Positions 18,259 through 30,200 of a stretch of 64,000 nucleotides of DNA are shown one piece after another. A program made the position numbers and the translations under genes. How positions within the stretch are numbered: position 1 is the stretch's first letter; every line of letters starts with the position of its first letter. The notes under the pieces were generated by a model. That model was given only the letters and a program-made list of their open reading frames with translations. It was not told where the DNA came from and searched no databases. Origin of the DNA: SYFY01 sp041752315 (GTDB lineage: Bacteria; Pseudomonadota; Gammaproteobacteria; Pseudomonadales; Azotimanducaceae); NCBI GenBank assembly GCA_041752315.1, contig JBGSHJ010000010.1, forward strand, positions 3,907-67,906. Direction: 5' to 3'.

Positions 18259-21200
18259 TCAGATCTTGCCCACCACGTTGACGTACCAACCCTTCTGGTC
18301 GTAATCGAGGATCCGGAGGTCATCGCTGAAATCGGCGAAGTTGTAGCCCACGCCAAACTGCAGGTGATCGCCAATCTGTCGATCCACGCCGATCAGATAA
18401 CCGTCCCGGACACTGTTGTCCTCGTCAACTTCGAGACGCCGATATTCGGCCAGCGCATCCCACTTGCGCATGATGTTGTAACGCAGCCGTACCGCGGCGA
18501 AGTTCACGGTCGATTCAAACCAGTCTCCCTGTGCTCGTTCCGCGCGCAGTTCGCTCTTGCGGACTCCATACTTGGCACCAACACCCCAGCGTTCGGTCAG
18601 CCGATAGAGTCCCTCACCCGTGATGATATGGGAACGCTGGTCAAATCCCGCATCAAACTGCCCGAAGCTCTGCAGATCATAGAGATAGACGTACTTGGCC
18701 AGCAGGTTGAGCCGATCGTTGGCAACCGGTCGATACGCGATTCCGGCGCCGGCTTCAGTGAACTTGCCACCGGTCACCAGGCCCAGCAGATCATCATCCG
18801 TCTTTGAATGATTGAACTTGCCGAGTACGCGGAAACTGTCGTTGATCCGATAATCCGCCGTGTTGGTCGTGAGTATCTGATCGCGCCGTTCTGCACCCTT
18901 GTCCTTGCGCAGTTCCAGTACGCTGCGCCAGTTGAACCGGTCACTGCGGTAACCACCGGACAGGGTCGCTGCTCGCCGGTCAACAAGTCCGCTCACGGCA
19001 TCCAGCTCACCTTTCTGGAGACTCATACCCAGGCTCCAGCCCGGACGTGGTGAATAGTCGATGCCATAGGCATGCGTGAATCCACTGCCCTGGTCTTCGG
19101 CAACAAACTGGTTCTCCGAGAACAGCGTCGACTGATTGCTGACCCGGAAACGGTTGCCGAAAGTCACCTGCTCACCTCCACCGGGCAACAGGGTGGTATC
19201 GGTCGAGTGTGTGTATGACCCATACAGCGTATGGCGTTCATTGCGCATGTAGTCGATGCCCACCGTGGCGGCTTCACCCCGATGGCCATACGTGACTTCG
19301 GTCTCGAGTCGCAGTTTGTCCGTCAGTCGATTGCGTGTGCCGGCAAAAACCAGATCGTTGTTGTCCGCGGCCGACCCTGAATCCTGGAGGGTCGACTGTC
19401 CCCCGCCAAAAACTTCGAACGCTTCCGTGAACGCATGCGCCAGTTCAACCGCTGCAACCGTCTCATCCCGTTGGCTGCCGGTGAAACTGTCGGCGCTTTC
19501 CAGCTGCTGTACTTCAACACGCAACCGGTTGGCATCCGAAACCTGCCAGTCAAACAGCGCACTGCGGATGTCATCTTCCACCAGGTCCCGTTCAACCGTC
19601 GATGACCTCAGCACAAAACCCATCGTCTCGTTGAACCGACCAGCCGCCTCCAGCCCGTACTCGGCAAGATCAAATCCGACATCTCGCCGCGCCACTGAAA
19701 AATCATCGTCAGAATCTCGCCACCACGTGCCGACCGTAAGGTCCATGCGCGTCCAGCCCAGTTCACGCAGGTTGGCCCTGCCTTCCACACTCATTGCCGA
19801 ACCATCCCGGCCACGGGCATCGGTAGTGCTGCGCTGCGCGAAGCTCAATCCGCCGTTGTCGGAGAAAAAGGCGTTTGCCTGGCTGGCCGAACTGCCTGCA
19901 TATTCCAGCTTCAGGTAAGAACCTCGACCTTGCTGCCACGTCACGTCAACGCCATGCATGTCGTAGTCTTCGGCACCACGACCTTCCATGACATAGGTGC
20001 CACCCACGGCGATGTGCTCTCCGATCCAGTGTTTGCCTCGGCCGCCCACGGTGACGTGATCGGCACTGAAATCATCCGGCAGATATTCGTAATCGACCAG
20101 CACCAGCGGTACATCCCCGTCCAGCGGATTGTTGCGAACGATGGAAGTCTCCCGGCTGCGGATCTGCATCAGTGGACGGGAGAGGATGATGCGGCCCTGG
20201 ATTTCGTCGATCTCGTAGTCCTGTCCACGCACCATGAGCGTTGTTTCAACCACGCGGTTGCTGTCGCGATCACGCAGTTCAAGGGTGATCTTTTCAGAAC
20301 CAGGCAGGATGTCCGTGTGTGGCAGGTAATAGAGACTGCCACCCGTACCTGCAAATTCGGCATGACCAAAGGCCGACTGGGTTTCGGACACGAACAGCTT
20401 GGCATGTGTTTTTGCCTCACCCAGCTCGGTTGTGCGGGGACTGTTGTATTCACCACGCGCGCCGTACAGGCTGCGGTTGTACTGCGCGAACTCCGTGCCG
20501 GTCACGCCGGTGTCATAGTTGCCCCACAGTACCTGTGACCGGTCCCAGTCGACTCGCACATACATGCGCCCCATCGTGTTGACGTCAGCAACCGTCGTCG
20601 AATCATCCCCATAAACGGGATAGTAACGATCCGGGTCCAGTCTGCGGAACAGCGCGTCCGGATCCTTGCGATGGATATCGGAAAAAATGTCGCCAATCTC
20701 GTCTTCCCGGGTATCCATCTGGGCCGTGACCAGATAACGCCCCCTGATCTTGCCCTTGAGATAAAACGCCAGGCGCCCATCCACCATGAAGTCGCCGTCG
20801 TATCGATCATCAGGCGACAATGTTTCCACATTGCCCGAGACCTTGTTGTCCGACAGCGTGACATCGGCAAGTCCCGCCAGGAACATGTATCGACCAGTCA
20901 CCTCCGCTTCCACCATCTGCATCTGCTCGGCTTCGCCTGCACGCTGAATGTTCACGACAAAATCGTGTTTGCCCACCGGCATGAGGTATTCCACCGCAAA
21001 GCGGTTGGTCTCATCCAACGGCAGATGTGCACCATTGATCCTGATTTCCGGCGCGTTCCCACGCACGTCACCATGCAAGCGAATGCGGGAGGCATTCAGA
21101 GGAATGTTCTGCAGCGTCAGGTCATTGCGGCCATAAACTGCACGCCAGCGATCCACACCCTGTGGCATCAGGCGCTCACGCTCCGCAGGTTCGAATTCAT

Positions 21201-24200
21201 CGAGGTTGGCCAGCACAAAATTCTGCAGGCGTGTTTCGTCGAAGTTGCCACTGGCATCATAGGCGCGCACGACGGCGATGAACTCTTCGTCGATCTGTAC
21301 CGATGCACCCGCCCAGAGGAATTCGCCCAGCTGCCTGGGCATGGCTTCGAGTACCGCTATCGGTGCAACCCTGTCAGTGTCGGTCGAACGATAGATCGAC
21401 AGTTCGAGTCGCGACATGAAATTGGCATAGTTCGTGTAGAACGGAATGCTGAGGGCACCGGTGATGCCGGTTGCAAGCTTCGCGATTCCCGCAGGCGGCG
21501 CGAAGGCAAGCATGGGGGTCCCACCCAGCGGGTCTTCGGTCACCCACAATGAAGAACCATCAGCCATTTCCTTGCGGAAACGACCACGTATCGAGGCGCG
21601 ATCACGATCACCGGCATCGGCCGCACTGACCGGCATCCTGACGTCACCAATGATCGACACCGCGCGATTGTCCTGCAACCCTTCCTTGGTGATCGCCGGA
21701 TTGCGTGGATTGTCTTCGCCATGATTGAGAATGCGCACGGCAACCCCTTCATCGCTCGCACAGTAGTTCAGGCCGCACGGGTCCACTTCGCTTGCCAACG
21801 CATCAACGCGGACACTTTCTTCCGCATGGGCATTGGGCACGATCACAGTCAACACCGTTGCCAGCATTTCCTGCAGCACTCTCTCCAGCACACCGTTCAT
21901 CTCAACTCCAGACGATCCTTGTCGCTGAACAGCACCCAGCGGGGCTCCTGACGGATTCCGATCAAGGGTGTTTCCCTGGGCCCCGGCAGGACATTGTGGC
22001 TGCGGAGGCTGGAAGGCTCCCGCGGCGTCCAGCGCCTTGCGCACCGCTTCGGTACGGCGAATGGACAGTCCCTTGTTGTAGACACCCGCTCCACGAGGGT
22101 CAGCGTACCCTTCAACAACGACCTCGCCGCTGCACCCTTCACGGATCTGTCGCGCCAGGGAGTCAATCAGCGGCTGGTACTCTGTCCCGATCGTCGCCTC
22201 GTCCGTATCGAAGAACATCTCGGCGTTGATCGTGATGCGGCCATCGTTGAGGCGCGCAACTTGGTCACCTTCAACCTCGGTCTGCACGATGATCGTGTAG
22301 TCCGGTGCCGAGTCGCCCAGTTTTTCGATCAGCAGGGCCAGCAACTGCTGGGCCCGCGACAATGCCAACGACTCCTCTCCGGCGCGAGCCAGGATGACGA
22401 TCTCGCCACCCTCATTGTCTTTCAGCCGGGTGGCCATATCGTCAAGCAGACGGAGATATCGCGATTTGACCTGGGCAGTGCCTGCATCGAAAAAGACGTC
22501 GCCGACTTCGATGGCTTCAATCGCCATTGGCGCCTGCAATTTCACGGCGAAGTTGATCTGCGACATCAGTCCCTGGGTGATGCGGACCACACGCGGGTTT
22601 TCGCTCACCAGTTCACTGCCTTCGGGCAAGGTCGTGGCATCCAGCTTCAGATAGAAGTTGCGACCACGATCGAACCGCTCAACGTCAACCGCGGCCAGGT
22701 GATAACGGCCATGGGCATCGGTTTCGATCAGCAGCCCCGTGACGGTTGCCAGACGAACACCCGGCACGCCAGGTTCCCCCGGGTCCTGCCAGCCGTTGGC
22801 ATTGCGGTCATCAAAGACCTTGCCGATGATCGTCGTCTGCTCGAAGTCCGGATCCGACACGATCTGGACCATAGCCGTGGCGACGTTGCCAATCGGCGCC
22901 GTGCCCAGCGTCGCATTGACCTGGTTTTCATAGTCTCCCTGACCTACACCTGCGCCCACACGCAGCAGGTAGCTGACGCGGACAATCTGCCCGCGTGCAA
23001 CACGCAAGCCGCCGATCAGTACGGGACGATCGCCAGTCACGGTGAGTCCGGGTGTTTCGGGCTGTGTTCGTACCGAGCCCTCAACAAAGCGGAAGCCGGG
23101 CGGAATCAGATCAGTCAGTGACAAGCCGGTCAACAGCCGCGCACCCACGTTGCGAACTTCGATCGTGTAGGCAACCAGATCACCGACACTTGCGGTCCGC
23201 TTGGCCACACGCTTGGTGAGCCGGACATCGAAGTTGCCGGTCGGATCCATCGCCACATGGTTGTGGATCACGTCCGGGTCACCACTCTGCAGGGTGAACT
23301 CCACGAAGTAGGTCGTCGCCTCGGTGCCGGTCGGCGGACTCGCCTGTTCCTGGACTCGCAACGGGCTCGGCTGTCCCGTTGGATCAAGCGCGCCCGGCTG
23401 CGGTGGAATCGTTGCCGACGGACCATCGACGTAGTCGGCAGGCGCGGTGAACTGCAAACCAAACGTTCCGCCACTGGGACAGGCCGGTGCAGCATCCAGC
23501 ACCACATCCACCTTGTAACCACCATCAGCAGCGGTCAGTTGATTCTGCTGGCCTGGCAATACACAGACATCCGGCAGTGCGCCACCGGAACTGTCCACGA
23601 CTGTTATCCGGACACCAGCCAGTTCTGTCCGCGAATCGGTGTCGTACATCAGGCCGGACGGATCGACTGGCAGATTGCGATCGAGGATGTTGTCGCCCGA
23701 CACCAGCGTGATGCCATCGAGCACCAGATAGGTCACGTTGGTATCCGGATGACGCAGCCGCAGCTGATAGCCGGCGCCAGGCAGCAGATCCGGGAACGCG
23801 TAAGTACCGTCACTGGCGACCACCTGGGTATCCAGCAATGTACCGTTCTGCAGCAGTTCTACCCTCCAGTTGGCCAGGCGCGGGTCGGTTGCGTCGAGAA
23901 CATCATCGGAGTCCAGATCGCGGAACACGGTGCCACCCAGCGTTGCAATATCAAGGACCGGGTCAAGGTAATCCGGTGTGCCATCACGATCACGATCGTC
24001 GTCGGCACGATTGCCATTGCCATTGCCATCCTCGTCGAGGGTGGGAATCCCGTCATTGTCGTCATCCGCATCCCGGAAGTCCGGCGTATCGGCTGTGTCC
24101 GTGTTGTTCAGACCCGCATTGGAACCCGTCGCATTGCCTGCCGCCGGCCGGACCACCGTATCAAACGCATCATCAAGACCATCGTCGTCGGCATCGGTAC

Positions 24201-27200
24201 CCGCGGGATTGCGATCCGGTCGACCATCTGCATCGGCATCGTGTGCTTCCGTCAGGTCCGGGACTCCATCGTTGTCGCTGTCACTGTCCAGGTAGTCGGG
24301 AAGATCGGCGCCGTCGCTGTTGGCAAGCGAAATCGGTGTCCCGCCATTGTCGGGATCATAGGTATCATCAAGGCCATCAGCATCGGTATCGGTCCCTGAT
24401 GGTGCACGGTAGTTACCCGGCGCCTGGGCTTCGATGTTGTCCGGTACACCATCACCGTCGGAGTCGATATCCAGATGATTCGGCACTCCGTCCCGATCGG
24501 CGTCCACCGTATCGCTGACCCCATCGGCATTGCCATCGACAAACCCTGGAGACTGAGGATCGCGGAAGTTCGGTATCCCGTCATTGTCATGATCGAGTGA
24601 TGGATCGGTGACACCACCCCCTTCAACCAGATCGGTAATGCCATCGTTATCCGCATCAGGATCGACGTTGTCAGGCAGGCCGTCACCGTCCGAGTCGATG
24701 GCCAGATCCCGGTCAAGGTAATCCGGCGTCCCGTCACGATCAGCATCATCATCGGCAAAGTCGAGGTTGGTGTTGGTGTCTTCGGCACTGGTGAGTTGCC
24801 CGTCGTTTTCATCGTCGGTATCACGCCAGTCTCGGCTGTCCTCACCATCCGTGTTCTGGAGCGGCGCATTGGAACCGATCGCATTGCCTGTTGCAGGTCG
24901 TGCAATCGTGTCGTAGGCATCGTCGAGGCCATCAGCATCTGCATCGGCGGCTGCCGGAACCACATCAGCGACGCCGTTGGTATCGACGTCGTGCCCTTCG
25001 ATGGCATCTGTTACACCGTCATTGTCACTGTCGAGATCACGAAAGTCGGGCTGGTCCGCGCCATCGGTGTTGGTGAGCGCAACCGCTGCGCCACCATTAT
25101 CCCCGTCATAGGCGTTGTCCAGACCATCACCGTCGGTATCAACACCGGTTGGAGCGACATAGGCACCTTCTGCCTGTGCTTCGACATTATCGACAATGCC
25201 ATCACCGTCAGAGTCGATGTCCCGACTGTCAGGTCGCCCGTCACCGTCCGTATCCACGAGGGCATTGCCTTCAGTCCCATCCGGGATGCCATCACCATCG
25301 TCGTCAGCGTCCAGGGAGTCGGGACGCAGATCGCCATCCATGTCATCGGCGTCCAGATAGTCTGGTAGAGCGTCACCATCATCATTGTTGCCAACGCCAC
25401 CTTCGACACTGGTCAGAACGGTGTCGTTGTCGTCATCGGTGTCACGCCAGTCGCGGTTGTCCAGCGCATCAGTGTTCTGCAGTGGTGCATTGCTGCCCAG
25501 TGCGTTTCCAGGCGCTGGTGAGGGCACCGTGTCGTAGGCGTCATCCAGGCCGTCCCCATCCGTATCCGTATTGGCGGCAACCACGTCCGCCACACCATCA
25601 GCGTTGGCGTCATGGCCTTCGATTGAATCAGGGATGCCATCGTTGTCGGTGTCGGCATCAAGATAGTCTGGCTGGTCTGCACCATCAGTGTTGGCAAGGA
25701 CAATCGCCACACCACCGTTGTCGGGGTCGTAGGCATCATCCAGTCCGTCCGTGTCGGTATCGTTGCCGGCTGGCGCGACATACGAGCCTTCGACCTGGGC
25801 TTCGACGTTGTCGGTTATGCCATCGTTGTCGCTGTCGATGTCACGACTGTCAGCAAACCCATCACCGTCACTGTCGAGCGCGCCATTGCCTTCGTCCAGA
25901 TCGGGGATGCCATCCGCATCGTCATCCAGGTCGGACGTGTCGGGTACACCGTCACCGTCCAGATCGTCAGCATCGAGGTAATCCGGCCGAAGGTCACCAT
26001 CACCATCGTTGCCCACTCCACCTTCAGTCAGTGTCGGCACGCCATCGTTGTCATCATCGGCATCACGCCAATCACGATTGTCGGCTCCGTCGGTGTTCTG
26101 CAGGGCTGCATTGCTGCCGAGGGCGTTGCCGCCAGCCGGCCGTAAAACGGTGTCGTAAACATCATCAAGCCCATCGTTGTCGGTATCCGCATTGGCGGGC
26201 AGCAGATCCGCCACGCCATCGGCGTTGGCGTCATGTCCTTCAATGGAATCAGGGATGCCGTCGTTGTCGGAATCGAGATCCCGGAAATCAGGTTGGTCTG
26301 CGCCATCCGTGTTGGCGATGACAATAGCGACGCCACCGTTGTCCGGGTCATAGGCGTTATCCAGACCGTCACCATCGGTATCGATGCCGGTTGGCGCGAC
26401 ATAAGACCCTTCAGTCTGCGCTTCGACGTTGTCGGTGATGCCGTCGTTGTCGCTGTCGATATCCAGGCTGTCAGGCCTGCCGCTGCCATCGGTGTCGGAT
26501 ACCCCATTGCCCTCGGCGGCATCAGGAATACCGTCGCCATCATCGTCCACGTCGCCGGTATCGGGAACTCCGTCGCCGTCAAAATCGTCGGCATCCAGGT
26601 AATCGGGACGTCCGTCGTTGTCCGCATCATTGGCCACGCCACCTTCGACCAGAGTGGTCAAGCCATCGTTATCGTCATCCGTGTCTCGCCAGTCACGAGC
26701 GTCCGCACCATCAGTGTCCTGCAGCGGCGCGTTGCTGCCGGTGGGGTTGTTGGCCGCGGGGGACGCCACCGTGTCCCATATGTCATCGAGTCCGTCATTG
26801 TCGCCATCGGCATTGACGGGCAGGACATCGGCAACACCATCGGCGTTGGCATCATGCCCTTCGATGCTATCAGGAATGCCATCGTTGTCGGTGTCGGTAT
26901 CGAGGAAATCCGGCAGGTCGGCACCATCCGTGTTTGTCGCCACCAGGAGCGCGCCACCGTTATCCGGATCGTAGGCATTGTCCAGACCATCGTTGTCCGT
27001 GTCGGTGCCAGCAGGCGCGACATAGACACCTTCCGCCTGCACTTCGACATTGTCGGTGATGCCATCGTTATCGCTGTCGATGTCCCGGCTGTCGGGATGA
27101 CTGTCGCCATCGGTATCGATGGTTGTGTCACCTTCATCGACGTCGCGCAGGCCATCGTTGTCGTCATCAAGATCCAGCGGATCGGTGATGCCATCCCCAT

Positions 27201-30200
27201 CAAAGTCGGGGAACGTCAGCAGGGTCGGCGAGTCGGTATTGCCCGACAGCCCGTCACCATCGTTGCCGGGGACCAGTCCATTCAGATCAAAATCCGTCCC
27301 GGTCGTCGAGAGGTCAGTGGCGTTTGAATTGGCCACCCCATCGGCCGCGATGTCCACGGCGCCGGTGAACTGGTTGGAATAACCCAGCACACCATTGGGA
27401 GCAATCGTTACTTCGATTCGCACCACGATGAAGTCGTCAGGCTGGAGAAATCCTGGTTGCGAGACGTCCAGTACCGCGGTGTTTCCATCCCCATTGAAGT
27501 TCACGTTGGGAGCAAAGGTCGTGTTGCCACCATTGGAGACACCGGCTGTGTCCACGCCGACGACGCTGGCAAAATACTCGCCCGCGGTGTCCACATCACC
27601 CACGTTGGCGGCTGCAGTACCAAAGGTTGCGGCCAGTGCGTTGATCCCCTGGACATCGAACACCGGGAAGCCGCCGGTGTTTTCGATGTAAAGGTCATAG
27701 GTCGCACGATAGGTAGTACCGAGGTCGGCCAGGCCGACAAGATTCATAGCTGTACCCACTTCGATGGCAAAAGGAGCCGGTGCTGCCGAGCAGGAGGCAC
27801 CTCCCGCCAGTGCAGTAGGCGCTATCGTAATCAGACGCGTGGCAACTCCAGTGTTGACGTCGAGGCGGAAGACTCCACCATCCGAACTCTGATAGACATA
27901 GAAGGTTCCGGTGTTGTCAAAAAACACCGCGTCGATGGCTGACCCGGTGGTATTGGCGGTACCCAGCGTCGTCGTGGCAGCTGTGGCCGGGTTGATGCGG
28001 ACAATTTCCCGGGTACCGTCGCGCACGCCATACAACTGACCATCCAGGGGATTGGTCGCAAACTCGTAAACGTCACCGAGTGCGGTACCAGAGCCAACCA
28101 GAGTGGCCGTACGGTTGGTGATATCCACCCGATAAAGCTGGTCCGTGGGGAACAGCAGCACGAGATAGTCGTTGCCAACAAAGTCCCCGCTGCCGTATGC
28201 GCCGGCTGGCAGTCCGGTGACACTGCCAAGTACCGCGATGGTGCCATTGGCGTCCTGAGCCAGCAGGCGATCAGTGAGAAACTCCAGGCCGTAGATCAGA
28301 TTGCTGCCCTGGTGATAACCGATTCCGTTGGTGGTCAGCCCGTGCGCCGTGCCACCGATGGGGGAAAATGAACTTGTCGCGAAGTCGATGCGATTGAACT
28401 GACTGGGAATATTGACATCGATGTAGAGGTCATTGGTGCAGGCAAACGGAGTCAGCACCGTAAGGAGGTTGATGGGTGTAAACGAGTTGGTATTGGTCGG
28501 ATCTGTATCCAGATCATTCCCTGGGATGTCCCCGTTGTCATCCGGATCGATGCCTTGCGTAGACAGGTCGGTCACCTCCCCGTTGACCACACCGTTCCGG
28601 ATACTGTCGCCGCTGGCCGTGAATTGCAGGGTGTAGGGCGCGTTTGCTGCCGCTGGGAAGAAGGTCACAGTCACCGGGATGATCACAAAATCATCCGGCT
28701 CAAGCGAACCTGGTTGCGAGGGATCGAGCAGCGTGGTGTTGCCCGGAGAACCCGTATAACCAGGATTCGTCACAAAATCGGTGTTGCCACCCGTCACACC
28801 GGCGGTGTTGATGGCACCCACGCTGACAAAATACTCGCCAGGTGCATCTACATCACCGAGGTTCCCCTGCAATGTGCCGAACTCTGTCGCCAGATCCAGT
28901 GTCGCCTGAACGTCGAAAAGCTGGGCGAAGGCCGCACCCTCAACTCGCACGTTGAGCGTCACCTCGAATACGTTGTCGCCTTCATCGGAAAGCGTCGTAG
29001 CCTCAAGCGCTGCTCCGATCAACGGAGGCGTTGGTGCGCCACCCGTTGGACAGGACGCGCCGCTCGTGAGGGTCTGGGTCGGCAGAGTCGAAATTTGCGT
29101 CGTATCTGCGTCAGCCACATCAATCTGGTAGAGGGCACCGTCGGAATTCTGGAACAGATAAAAGTTACCAATATTGTCAAAGTAAGCCGCTCCTTTGCCA
29201 ATACCTGAGAGCCCCGTCGAGCCGATCACGATGGTCGCGGCATTGGCCGGATTGATACTGACCAGTGCCCCGCTGAAGTCCGTAACCCCATACAGCAAAC
29301 CATTGTTCGGATTGACGGCGATATCGAGAACGTCTGTCAGACCCCCAATGGATCCGATGAGGGATGCAGTCAGGGAGTCCACATCGATGGCATACAGATT
29401 GCTGCTCTGAAAGGGGATCACGTACAACAGGTTGCCGATGAAACCACCGCTGGAAAATCCGATACCGTTCGGAAGCCCTGCCACCTCACCGATGACAACA
29501 ACCGTGCCATTGGCATCCACGGCGACAAGTTGATTGGTCGGCGCGCGGAGGCCGTAGATCAGGTTGTTGCTCGCCCGATAACCAATGTTGGTATAAAAAA
29601 CGCCATGCGTTGTCCCTCCGATCGGGTCGAGACTATTGCCGCCAACATCGATGCTGTTGAGTCGTGCTGGACTGCCGGTCGCCAGGTACAGCGTATTGGT
29701 GCAGGAAAATGCAGACAACTCTGGGACGAGATCAAGGCTTGCCGTGTTCGACACATCCGTCACATTGCCATCGGGCGTACCGTTGGCCACCAGATCGGCG
29801 GAACCCGTGGCGGTATTGGTATACGGCGCCACGGTCGGATCCGGAAAAAAGCGGACCGTGAAGGAAACTGTCACCACATCGTTGGGGAACAAGCTGCCCG
29901 GTTGACCGTTCTGCAACAGAGCGGTTTGTGCGGAGCCATTGAACCCGGCGTTTACCGCAAATCCGGTGTTGCCGCCATTGACCACGCCACTGGTGTCCAC
30001 CGTCGCACCGGAAACGAAGTACTCACCAGGTACATCAACCTGACCAATTCCCGCGACCGGTGTTCCGAACTCCGAGTTGAGGATGTCGGTCGCCTGCAGA
30101 TCAAAGTAGTTCTGGGCCAGTTCATCATTTCGCAACGAGACCGAATACACGGCGGTGAACTCGTTGTTGCCCGAGTCCGTCACGGAAACAACACTCTTCG

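Noticed and set aside
25149..26321. Arg/His-rich plus-strand frame in the repeat region
   Set aside because: Product of the repetitive Asp-codon DNA read in another frame, not a protein.
24721..27204. Possible CRISPR or satellite array
   Set aside because: Repeats are 621 bp, contiguous and in-frame with one protein; no spacers.
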